A DNA stretch of 64,000 nt from the NCBI RefSeq assembly GCF_002865645.1, contig NW_020194644.1, forward strand, positions 186,001-250,000. Reading direction: 5' to 3'. The translations under genes were made by a program, and so were the position numbers. Source of the DNA: Hyaloscypha bicolor E. Taxonomy: Eukaryota; Ascomycota; Leotiomycetes; Helotiales; Hyaloscyphaceae. The notes under the pieces were generated by a model. That model saw nothing but the letters and a program-made list of their open reading frames with translations, had not been told where the DNA came from and did not search any database. Below, piece by piece: positions 9,944 through 21,054 of this stretch. Each line of letters opens with the position of its first letter. Position 1 is the stretch's first letter.

Positions 9944-12900
9944 ATGGCATCCACCCCCGCGCTTCCTGGAGAGGATGACGAGCCCATCTTCAGCCTGGCG
10001 GAGGATTGCGAGGCGTTTTTTCAGCAAGAGATCTCCCGCCTCGAATCCGAGGAGTCCAAGGAGCTTCGGCTCCTTGAGGAACACCAACAACGCTTCACGG
10101 CTTGGACGGCCTATATGGGCGTCTTTGCGAAGCGGAGCTTATGTCTTGATCGCAAACTCAGGCATCATCCAGACCTGCAAGACCTTGTTCTACGTCTGTT
10201 AGACATCCTGAAGACAAACCTTTCATACAGTAAGTGTCTCCGGAATACTTCCCCCGCCGGGTATTAACCATGTACCAGTTCTCGACACGCAGAACACGCC
10301 GGAACCAGAACCCTCGGAGGAGTTCTCTGCTAAAAATGAAGCAGAATCTAGCCCGCAAGTAGTGGACAAGGATGCCCTGGAGGCTATTGACGGGGCCATC
10401 GACCGGTTGAACCGTCTTGGTGTTGCCATTCGACAGTCATCGACCAGGAGGCTCACGGCCAGAGGTACCACCAAGGTGTCGGGCTTCCATTCGTTCAAAG
10501 AATTAGCGACACTTTTTGTGAAGACGACTTACCCAGGTGCTACATATGAGCTACAAGATCAGCTTGGCAAATCGATGGCCGAGAGATTCGATAACGTGAT
10601 TTCCAGTCAGTCTCAACATGCCGCCCGGGGGGAGCGACGGCGCAAGACCACGAATACCTTGCAATCTATAGCCGAAGACATGGAATTTGATGAAGAGCCG
10701 GCTGCAGATGTACCTGTCCCGGAGGAGGCCCCAGCCATGAACGAAGCTCAATATCACAGGATGATGACCGAAAGGACCGGCCAGTCTTCGTTATTTCAAA
10801 GACGACACGACGCCCGGGGTCGCCGTTCAGAAGCGTCCATGTCGTCCATAGATCGCCAAGTGCTTCAGCAGAAGATGAGTGGTCAATCCAACATCGGCTC
10901 TCAGCAGCAGAAGAAGAAGAAGGAAACCTCGTCAATTCAGATCAATCAAGTAGGATACCCAAAAGCACCGCAGGTCAAGAATAACCCCAACCGCATCACC
11001 TGTGAGTGGTGCTTTGAGACAAAGGAACAGAAGTTCTTTGAAGGTGATGAATGGAGGTATGGCCCATTTCAAGCTACAATATCTTCCCCCCTCCTCTTAA
11101 ATCACTACACTTACTAACTTCCACACGTTATATGCAGAAAACATGTGGACAATGACTTGAAACCGTACCTGTGCATCTCAGAAAACTGTGCAGAGCCAAC
11201 CTGCTCTTTCACCACATTCAATAAGTGGAAAGAGCACATGCTCGCACAACATGGCGTGATGTGGCACCAGGACGTACACCCGCAAGCGACCTGGGTATGT
11301 GCTGTTTGCCATGATCCTTCGGAAGGCTTCCAGAGCCCGCAGGCGCTCTACAGCCACATGGAAAATGCTCATCACTTCACCGAGGCTCAACTCGAAGCCA
11401 TTGTGACCCAGAGCAAAGTACAGGGACGTAGACGGCCCGATATTTGCCCTCTGTGCTTTTTGCACGTGGAGGAGGATCCCAGTATCGCTTCCAAGCCATC
11501 TACGGCTAGAGAACTTGTCAGAACTGATGCGGGAAAGCGACAACATGAGCCGCCAATCCCAGAGAGTACGCCGAAGCGTGTCCGGACAGGCAGCAACGTA
11601 GGACAAACATCGCCGCGTGAGCCGGACGTCGCTGCCAAGGCCCGGAGCAATGATGAGCTGACTGAAGCGGGTGATCGAAATTCGTCGCGCATCGACTTGA
11701 TGGCACGGCATGTTGCCGCCCACCTCCAGGGTCTCATGTTTCTGACCATTCGGCTTATGTCCCTCCACAATAACGACTCCAAATCCGTCTCCATTGCGAG
11801 TTCATCAGCCGACAGCGGCGATGCCTCAACGCGCAAGATAACGTCTCCGGGTAACTCAGAGCCGGAGGCCGAGTCACCCATGAGCATCTGGGACCAAGAG
11901 TCGATAGAGGACAGAGACGAGAGCGAGGACGGCGCCGACGATATTCCGGATTCCAAGTCCGATACAGACTGGAGCAGAGTTATCCAAAGCAACAAACAAC
12001 TAGAGGGGCCAGAGGCTTTGGGGGGGCTCTTGCACCTTTCTCACCCTGACGATATGGATCTCGCTTTGATAAAGTACCACTTCCCAGATGCCACGAAAAC
12101 CGTCCAAATTCACCTGGCTCGTTCTACGACGATACGTAGGCGGAAATTACTCGACCAACGACACCACCAAGCTTGGTTGACGATAGACCGACGCCGCCCC
12201 CCTTCTATCCAAGAGGCCATACTTGACACGGGCGACGAACCTTTCAACCGTCCTTCTACCAGAAGGCCAAGTAGACAAATGGAACTAGTGCCGGGGACGA
12301 CTGATTCCTACAACCGGACCAACCCCACCTACACCTCGGCGCCTTATATCGATAACGACTCCAAACCCAGTAGCGTGATATACTCGACAGCTCCTAGCGT
12401 ATCGGAGCTGGACGACGTGGTATACCCACAACCGGTTAGAGTATCAGAGAAGGGGGCCGAACACGTCTTCTGTCAGTATTGTGGCCGTACATTCCCATCC
12501 TCTTTGCTCCTTAACAGCTCCTGGTGGAGGTAAGTGAATGCTTCTTCGTCGCGTCGAGCTCTGAGGTTTATCTGAGATTTGATAACTAACCTGGAAAGAT
12601 CCCATGTAACCGAGGATGTGCAGCCATATGTGTGCCTCTTCAGCCGGTGTTCGTTCTTATTCTTCTCGGAATACCTAGAATGGGCTGCGCATATGGATAG
12701 CGTTCATTCACCGAGCTGGATTAGGCAGCTTAGCGGGTTCGCATGTCCTCTTCAAGATGAATGTCATACCGACGGCAAGACGATACCTCACTTCGAGGAT
12801 CCAGAAACCTTTGCTCGGCATATTGAAACCAATCACAAAGCTTACGTCGAAGCTACATTCAGAAGCACCGCCGATGCGGTGGCGGCCTGGAGTCAACCCG

Positions 12901-15105
12901 AAGGTTGTTGCCCGCTCTGCAAGAATTGGTGCGGCTTCGTCCTAGACGGTGTACTGGATCCAGCCCAACAAATGGCGCTACACATTGCGAACCACCTCAA
13001 GTTAACGGCTTTCAGACTCAGACTGCTGCCATACGGCGATGGCGAAATAGAGGATGTAGATTCTAAATCGGTTACAAACATGGAGGCAGATCGTAGCTTG
13101 CGTAGCGACGACCTAGACGACATGTCGCTACCGCCACCGCGATACTTCATTCATTCGGGCCGTAGTTATACGGAGCGTAGTTATACCGACCCTGTGCTCC
13201 AGTCGTTGCGAGGCAGACAGTCTACGATGCAATGGGGAGAAATTGAATTGCCGATTGAGACTTCAATTTTAGCAGAACTAATCGTCGGATCATATGCCAT
13301 AGGAGTATTCGATAACCCGCCTCGAGTCTTTCTACCCCAGTCCTTCCTCTCGGAGTTTATAACAAAAGCTGCCGTTGCAGAGGAACTGGAAGAAAACCTG
13401 GATATTGACAATAATAGTGGCCTCATCAATTTTATCGTTGACTCCGCGAAAAAGGTGTTCGCAACGGCTATCATCAGCGCCATCGACGGCAGTAACCTTT
13501 ACATGTTAATGAAAAGATTCCAAGAGACCGAATTTGACGATGGTTGTTTGCCCCTCAAGAGAGACACCATGTTAGCGCTGCCCTGTTTTCAGGGCAGGTT
13601 TTGGAACAAGCTCAGAACCCACAAGTTTCTTCAGAACCAATGGGTCTTTTTAGCCCCGATCTTTTCGAAATCACAATTCAAGATAGAGCTAGAGCCAGAA
13701 CATATCTTTCCTTTCACGTGGGTGAGCAATGACGCCAAAGAAGGAACGTTCAGCAATGTCTATCAGGCCACAATCCACGAGTCTCACCAAAAAGACCCAA
13801 CCTGGACGGTAAGAGCTCAATTCTAGTATTATACTTTCGTCAAATGAGATGATAACAGCATTGGTTGACATGTCTCAGGTTGAAGGCCACAAGGCCAATG
13901 TTGCAATCAAGGAGATTAAAGAACTCGAGGAGGTCAAAGACAGCATGCATCCGGCCGCGACCGACGAGGAAGAAGTATTCAATAAGGAATGGGAGGCTGA
14001 GGCAAGGGCATTGGGTGACATCAGTAGTCTCAATCACCGAAACATCGTTCAATGTATTGCCGCAATTAAGAGGGGAAAGAAGCGTTATTTCATGTTCCAA
14101 TGGGCTGATGGAGGCAGTCTTGGAGATTTCTGGAAAGATAACCCCCGTCCAAATCTTGACCCTGGGTTTATAAAAGAGGTAGTGTTGCAGCTTCGGGAGC
14201 TTGCGGACGCACTTCACGAGCTTCACAACTATAAAGGGTCATACCGCCATGGCGATTTGAAACCCGAGAATATTTTGAGGTTCAAAGATGCAACTCGTGT
14301 CGGGGTGCTAAAGATTGCAGGCATGGGACTGGCGAAACATCACACGGCCCTGACATATATGCGGCCTCAGAGGAGCACACCATACGGAACCGTGAGATAT
14401 GAGCCACCGGAAGTGGTCACTCACAAAGCTTCGGAAGAAGGTAGATCGCGTCTCTATGACATTTGGTCAATTGGATGCATCACCTTGGAATTTATTGTGT
14501 GGCTGCTCTACGGTTACCACGACCTTGTGAAGTTCAACGATAGCATCAAAAGCTCATTTGAAGAGTCTAGTCCGTACTTTAAGGTCGGAAATGGCAACGT
14601 AGCACAAGTGCATCCTGTTGTTCAAGCATGCATGGATCACATTTTCAAAGACCCGGAGTGCACTGGCAACGGCGGCAATATCGCAATTCGCGACCTCCTC
14701 GACATTGTCAAGACAAACTTGCTGGTCGTTCATCTCCCACAACATAGAGCATTGAATTTAGCATCAATAGGTGGCAATGTTGCTGTTACCGACACAGACA
14801 GTCGTCCCTCCCCAACTTACCGGCATATCGGCCCAACTCGTGCCACCGCATTCCATTTTCGCAAGTTACTGGATGATATGATAGGTAAGGGAAAGGAAGA
14901 TGAACGCTACTGGTTTACAGGTATAAGTCGAGAAAATCTCAAAGGCCTTCCGTCTCGCATGATTTCGTCAATAGTCACCAATGACTTTCTGTCTTCGGAG
15001 TCTGCTAATCGACCAAATCAGCTGGTGGATCGCACTGCACGCATGAGGGACACACCAACACAGCCCGGACTATCGGCGCAGCTAGCACAGCCCTCAAGAC
15101 AAAAT
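9944..15105 (+). CDS. C2H2 zinc-finger protein with C-terminal kinase-like domain (5' part of a probable kinase-HET fusion)
   Basis: Exons 9944-10229, 10279-11056, 11138-12529, 12599-13808 and 13879-15105 join in phase to about 1631 aa. The ATG at 9944 starts MASTPALPGEDDEP; residues 1-95 are helical. Several C2H2-like fingers follow, e.g. CEWCFE, KPYLCISENC..HMLAQHG, WVCAVCHD..HMENAH, VFCQYCGRTF, CCPLCKNWC..HIANH. From about residue 1200 a protein-kinase fold is readable: glycine loop EGTFSNVY, beta-3 lysine VAIKEI, hinge FMFQWADGGSL, catalytic loop HGDLKPEN (about 1346-1353), and YGTVRYEPPE. At the DFG position the protein reads GMG (Gly about 1370), where this fungal family normally has DMG, so it may be a pseudokinase. 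Read without further splicing the frame stops at 15166-15168; a GTGAGC donor at 15106 more likely leads into the micro-exon chain and the HET exons. Confidence 0.82.
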
Positions 15106-15680
15106 GTGAGCAGTTTGCCACCGACCTGCCAATCCACACCACTATTTGTGTTAACATGTAATTGCTAATCATGTCCCGCATCAAAGCCTGTACGCATTGC
15201 CTCCACGCCTGAAAATTAGCCGTCGGGGATCTTCCCTTTACTGACACTCGCCTTTGTTATGATATGCAATAGGATGTAAGTGATTGCAGGCCAACTCGGC
15301 GGTGAGAACTAGAACTAACGTCGCTTTTCTAGTATGTAAGATGAACATCTATAACATGCAACAGAGAAAACTAATGGATTGCTAACAACAAATGGGTTAT
15401 TTCAGGCTGTAAGTCAATCGCATCTTTCTCCTGCTTGTGTGCTAGGACACCTTGGAGTGCTGTGTATTGACAATTTTGGGGTAGCATGTGAGTGATACTT
15501 TCTTTCGGCAAAATATAGATTACACACTCTAGAACAGAAGTTGATTAGAGACTGAATAATAGCCAGTAAGTTGTCTTCTTACTCAGTTCAGGAGCTAAGA
15601 CTAATAATCGTGAAGCCAGTATGTCTTCCTAGAAGCTACCCCAGCTTTCTTCTTGATAATTGAGTACCAATCGCAAACAG
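15106..15680 (+). other. Chain of eight short introns separated by seven 3-nt exons
   Basis: Between the kinase and HET exons lie introns at 15106-15186, 15190-15272, 15276-15332, 15336-15405, 15409-15484, 15488-15562, 15566-15615 and 15619-15680. They are separated by the triplets CCT, GAT, TAT, GCT, CAT, CCA and CCA, encoding P-D-Y-A-H-P-P. Donors are GTGAGC, GTACGC, GTAAGT, GTAAGA, GTAAGT, GTGAGT, GTAAGT and GTATGT; every acceptor is NAG and most introns contain CTAAC/CTGA/TGAC-type branch sites. All junctions are phase 0, and the chain joins the kinase frame to the HET frame, which itself has no ATG. The introns are not obviously copies of each other. A transcript is needed to prove it; some triplets could be skipped without changing frame. 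Confidence 0.55.
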
Positions 15681-17699
15681 CTCAGCAATCTTTTGGAATT
15701 CCCAGTCGACAATAGCTTCGCAGATAGTCTTTTCAACGATCAAAAGATCTCCCAGGAATTGATTCAAGGTTCGAATATTGCGAAGCTCTGTGGGAAATGT
15801 TCGAATATGGACTTCTGGTTACCTCGGTTTCGGATCGACGACACCTTATCCGAACTGGAGCAAAACTCAGCGAATTGTGACTTTTGCAAATTCCGTTGGC
15901 AGCTTTGTAAGGACTTGAACTTGCAACGCGAAAGATTTTCCTCAATCCAATTCGACAGACGCAAATCTATGCTGAGAATGAGCACTTCGATGGAAAGAGA
16001 TCCTCCTGTTCTGTCTATCTGCAGAAGTCCAGGTAAGTGTGGAAATCTAGAATTCCTTTCCCTGTGCTCGTTTTTTTGACACTGGTTGATGGGATAGATC
16101 CAAAAACGCCTCTTTCGATGCTTCCCATTCAAATTGGTTTGCCTCAGTTGCCAGCAGCTGGGAGTGACCTACATTTGAGAATCCTTCGGCTGTGGTTGAA
16201 GCACTGCGATGAGAACCACCCTAGATGCCGTCCGCCTGAGACGGCTATGCTACCCACCAGGCTCATTGACGTGGGAGCCAGTGCCTCCACAACCATCAAC
16301 TTGTACGAAACCCAAAAGGACGACACAATGAAGTACATTGCACTATCTCACCCTTGGGGAGCACCACCGCACTTCTGTACCTTCACATCAAACATCGAGG
16401 AATACAAGCAGAGCATTGACTTCACCAAACTTCCAATCACTTTCCAAAATGCAGTCAGCGTGACTAGGGAGCTAGGCCATCGATATCTCTGGATCGATTC
16501 AATTTGCATCATTCAGGGTCCTGATGGCGATTTCAACAAGGAGGCCATGAGAATGGAGGATGTCTTCAGCTCGGCACATTGCGTCATTGCTGCCAGCTCC
16601 GCCAAAGGGCAAAACGATGGCTTCTTGAAGAAGCGAGATGAGCGAGAACATCTGACATTCATCCGAGAAGGACTACCGCCATTTCATATCTGCAGCTTCA
16701 TCGACGACTTTGACCAGCATGTGTTGGAAGGCTCTCTCAACAAGAGAGGATGGGTGTTGCAGGAAAGGGCCTTGGCGCGACGCACAATCTACTTCACTAA
16801 CAAGCAAACATATTGGGAATGCGGCGGCGGGGTGCGATGCGAGACTCTGACCAAAATGCACAAGTGAGCTTGAATTCCTATTCTTCTCGATGCTTCTTTT
16901 CCTTTGAATACTAACATCAATGATCACTAGTAATCTCGCTTCCTTAGTCGGTGACCCAAATTTCCCTGAAATTGCCATCAAATCCTCAAGAAGTGGGAAA
17001 ATCCGCCTCTATCAAGCCCTCTACACCCACTACTCGCGCCTAAAATTCACCCGATACAATGATCGACCGATTGCTATTGCAGGCCTCGAGAAACGACTGA
17101 TTCGCGCTTTCGACACCAGAGGCGGATTTGGCGTCTTCGATGATGGTCCTGGTCTCCTCCACCGCAGTCTATTATGGAGTCGTGGCTCGGACGAGGTAAC
17201 TCTGGACAGAATCACCCTTCCGGCCGACAGCCGAATAATAGTTCCCACATGGTCTTGGATGGCATTTAAAGGCGGGATCGACTATCTGGAGTTGCCATTC
17301 GACGGCGTGGACTGGGAAAAACTGGAGATACGATCTCCCTGGACACCTGGTTCTCGTGGAAGTTGGCATACAGGCGACCAAGCTGGGGTCGTCGAGTTGA
17401 GTGCTATAGCGCGAGATTTTGACATTCCTAGAGAGCATAGGCCAGAGGCAAAACTCATCTATGACCGTCCGCCCAAGTCGGACGGCTCAAGTCAGTCCGT
17501 GAAATGTGTTGTTGTGGGTAGGCGGAGGGAAGGTGCTGTCCAGAGCGAGCAGAATCGGATGCACTATGTTCTTTTGGTCACTACGAAAGCTTCGCAGGTC
17601 ACGGGAGAGGCTCTGGTTTGCGAGAGAGTTGGAGTTGGTCACTTCCTTGGCCGATGGATCAGATTGGATCAACCAGGCACCCCGGTCAAAATTCGATAG
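15681..17699 (+). CDS. HET (heterokaryon incompatibility) domain region, probably the 3' part of the kinase-HET gene
   Basis: HET domains trigger cell death on non-self recognition in ascomycetes; the fold is TIR-like. Exons 15681-16032, 16098-16863 and 16931-17699 give 628 aa ending LGRWIRLDQPGTPVKIR. The N-terminal part has paired cysteines CGKCSNMDFW and CDFCKFRW, a common lead-in to HET domains. Core motifs are YIALSHPWG, RYLWIDSICIIQ, MEDVFSSAHCVIAAS, RGWVLQERALARRTIYF and, after the last intron, VPTWSWMAF. In this frame a stop lies at 15657 and there is no ATG before the first Cys pair, so translation must enter by splicing from upstream. The acceptor CAG at 15678-15680 keeps phase 0 with the micro-exon chain. 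If one gene, the whole product is about 2266 aa. If a separate gene, its start exon is not visible. Confidence 0.85.
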
Positions 17700-18184
17700 C
17701 TCAAGCTTCTCAACTCCTGGAGGCCTGTGGGGTCGTACGTTCCCCACACCTCTGGATAGTAATATTGCCCAACATAAATGCAATAATCCTGGGCCCAGAT
17801 GCAAGTCATTGTGATTAATACCGAAGGTGATGTGCTTCGGACTGCTTAGCTGATAGCTAACGAGATTGAGGTGCGAGGTGCTCACAGTGTGAATGTATTA
17901 TTCCCGGAATTAGGGAGCGCGTACCTGTACTCTGTAACGGAAGGGGTTGGGTTGGGCGTGGGCCAGAAGTGCAACGACACCCCCATATGCGTACATTGTA
18001 CAAATACCACAGCATGGAGCTGTAAATTGTTGAACCAAACATCCCTGCGGGTCGAGGGTGCAGATTTACGTGACCAGTACTGATCAGTGCACGTCTTGAA
18101 AAGATATGGATCTGTTGTAGAAATGTTCAAGTAGTTAAAATCCACCTCCCACGCAGTACCACGAAGTTCCTCGCGCTCCGTTGA
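17700..18184. other. Non-coding 3' region
   Basis: Normal-composition DNA downstream of the HET stop. Only short overlapping ORFs on both strands are present, none with recognisable motifs. It probably holds the 3' UTR and terminator of the HET gene, but no poly(A) signal is clear enough to call. Confidence 0.4.
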
Positions 18185-18487
18185 TCATGCAGAGTAAAGT
18201 GAAGGCCAGTATAAACTCAGCCGGGACAAGGTGACTAGATCCGTTATCGAGCTTAAGGATGTTGCTATTTCAATCTTGAAGAGTTTTGCAATATCTGCCG
18301 AAGCCTTCTCGGCAATTTCAAGATACGCTCGTTCGAAGTGACCCAAGCCGATGCGTAATAAAGGGGCAGAAGGGAGCTTCCTACGTATAAGCGGGTAGGA
18401 ACGGGGCATGGCGTAATCTATTAATTGGTTCGTCAGAACGTCAACTTGTGTACAAAATACGGGGAGTTGAGTTTGAGGCATTCTCAC
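18185..18487 (-). CDS. Hypothetical 100-aa ORF, possible gene fragment
   Basis: An open frame of 100 codons with reasonable amino-acid variety, including GLGHFERAYLEIAEKASAD, that could form a helix. It has an ATG but no recognised domain and no neighbour to support it. It sits at the edge of an AT-rich block beginning near 18,540, so it may be the surviving end of a larger gene lost to repeats. Not recognised; coding status doubtful. Confidence 0.25.
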   Translation of the reverse strand: MRMPQTQLPVFCTQVDVLTNQLIDYAMPRSYPLIRRKLPSAPLLRIGLGHFERAYLEIAEKASADIAKLFKIEIATSLSSITDLVTLSRLSLYWPSLYSA

Positions 18488-18539
18488 CGGGAAGGGTGGA
18501 ATGTACTTCGTAGTTAGGGGACAGTACCGGAAAGTTTAT

Positions 18540-21054
18540 ACTCGGGTTCGGGACTAACTTCGTTAGCTTGAGGCTCAGCATCCTTGTCCTGCAGGTCAGT
18601 ATCCTTTCTCTATATTTGGCTAGAATATCTCTTTCCCGAATACAAATGCATCTCGCACTAACTTAATTATTGCTATCCGCTACGCTCCGGCCAGCTTTGG
18701 GTTTCGCTTAAACTATAGGAACATCAAAAGTCCTACTTTTCCAACTCCTTCTAATCTCTAGAATATTAACAAAATTTAAGTAAAAGTTTGCTCTATATAT
18801 AGTTTTGAAAGGCTTCTAAAAGTGTATAAGAGCATTCATACCCGTTATTTGTTTGTGGAAAGGTATTTGAAGTTGAAGTTGAGAGAAAAATTATAAGTAA
18901 AGTTTAAGGCTAGCCATAGTATAACGAATAGTAAGGAAGTCTAAACAGGGGTAAGTTAGAAAAGCTAAAAGAGAGAATTTAAGTAAGATTAGCTATATTA
19001 TATTTACTTATACTATAACTTGTAATACTTTTATAAAGCAAATTATTAGTACTTCTAAAAGTAACAAATTTCTAATTATTTAATTAAGAACTAATAATAT
19101 TATATATATTATAAGATAAATTTCCTTTTAAATAACCCTTGAAATAACCCTTGAAATAAAGGTTAGTTAATTATATAAGTTATATATAAATACTTAAAAT
19201 ATTTAATAAAAAGAAGTAAAATCTAGAACTTTATAATAATTAATTAAAGAAGTCTAATAAATAAAGAAACTTTAGCTTCTTTTTTATATAATAAGGGTTA
19301 AGCGAATATTAAACTAATTATATATTTTTATATAATTTCTTAACTTTTTATTTCTTTTTATATTTAGTTTTTCTTCTTATAAAAGAACCTGAAATAATTT
19401 AAAATATACTTTATTTATATAATATTTACTCGATTTTTTATTATATACTTTTCTTTTATATTATTAATAATAATAAATTAGAATTCTTAAATATATTTTA
19501 TAATAATAATTATTAGTTTTATTTTTTTTTAAAAAATTAAATTTATATAAATATAAATTAATATAAATTATTTATTTTAAAAATATATATAATATTCTTT
19601 AAATATTCTTTAAATATATTAATAATACTTAAGTCTTTTTCTCAAATTAGATTTCTTAATATAAGTATAAAAAAGTTTATATAAGATATAATAGTAAAAT
19701 TAATATAATAATTAAAAGTTTAAAGTTTAAAGAATTTTATATATTAGAAATATAAAGCTAAAAAATAAAAAAAGAGAAATGTCTTAACTTTTAATAATAT
19801 TTTATTAATTTTTAGCTTATTTGTAATAGCAGAAATAGAGTAATAGAATAAGGCCCAAAGATTAATAATTTTCTATATCTTAAGGATTTAAAGCTAAGGA
19901 GAGAAGAAGTGAGGTGTGGCAGTGGATAAGTAGGTATGGCCAAGACTACTAAAACGTCGAGCTTTGGAAGCGAGCTTGGTTTGAATTATAGCTTGGAATC
20001 TTAGCTAAAACCAATTCCTTTAGCTAAAACTATATCCGTATTAACTATATAATACTAGCTATTATATTATTTACTTATTTTAAATATATTTTCTTTTATA
20101 TAATATTTATAATAATATATATAATATATATTAGTTATTATATAAGAACTCTAGTTTTATAATAGCTAATATTATATAATTAGTTTTAGCTAAGGTTTTA
20201 ACTAAGATACTAAGCTAAATTCTAAGATAAGATTTAAACCGAGTTCGGTATTTCAGTAATCTTGGCTTTACTAACTTATTTACTACTATACCTTACTTTC
20301 CTCTTTAGCTTTAGATCCTTAAGATATTAGATTTATAAATCTTTATACCTTGTTTTATTACTTTACTTCTGCTATTACAAGTTTTAAAGTATAAAATAAG
20401 TAAAGTAATTATTATTTATAAAATAAATAAATTTCAGGTATTTAATTACTACTTTTTCAAGCTTTTTTTTCAAGCTTTAAATATTTAATTTTTCTTATCT
20501 TTATTAATTTCCTTTTAATATTTACTAATTATTATAAAAATATATAATATAATTATAAGAAATAAAAGTATTATATAAAATTAAATAAAGTCTATTTCTA
20601 AGTATTAAGTATTTAGAAAATCTTTTTATAAAAATCTATTATAATAATTATTTATTTAAGTAAAATTTTACTTTATATTAATTAATTATATATTTATTCT
20701 TAAATTTTTGTTTTATTGTTTTTATCTTTAAATTAACTAATTATATATTTTCTTTTATTTAATTTTAATATAAAAAGAAGAAAAGCATATTTGCTCTAAA
20801 TGCCTTAAATAATAGAAATAATATTTAGAATTCCCAGAATTAGTATAATAGCTAGTTATTACTAAGATATCTTCTTAGTTCCGTAATAAAGTATAGCTTT
20901 ATAGCTAAGGGCGAGCTCTTAAAGAACTTGTAATCTCATGAATGAAATAATAACAGATGAAGGAATGACAAATAAAGATGTAAAGAGGGTTCCAATAGCT
21001 TTCTGCTAGCGCCCCTAGTGCTATAAATATAACCAACTAAATTAAACTCCTTCT
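18540..21054. other. AT-rich RIP-type repeat block
   Basis: About 2.5 kb of very AT-rich sequence without coding potential, dominated by TA-rich words. It contains the large palindrome described separately. No protein of a transposon could be read, so the source element is unknown. Confidence 0.6.
19821..20381. repeat. Degenerate palindrome of about 560 bp (two ~250-bp arms)
   Basis: The left arm, from about 19821, reads TTGTAATAGCAG.., ATCTTAAGGATTTAAAGCTAAG.., GGCCAAGACTAC.., GAGCTTGGTTTGAAT. The reverse complement of about 20130-20381 reads TTGTAATAGCAG.., ATCTTAAGGATCTAAAGCTAAAG.., AGCCAAGATTAC.., GAACTCGGTTTAAAT. Differences are mostly transitions, as RIP would produce. The arms are joined by about 60 bp of AT-rich DNA. 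This fits a foldback element or the fused terminal repeats of a DNA transposon. Motifs resembling AGCTAAAACCAATTCC recur near 39,570 at the edge of the hAT element. Confidence 0.65.

Noticed and set aside
15808..17699. HET gene starting at the first internal ATG (MDFW)
   Set aside because: It would cut off the conserved CGKC Cys pair just before; an upstream spliced start fits better.
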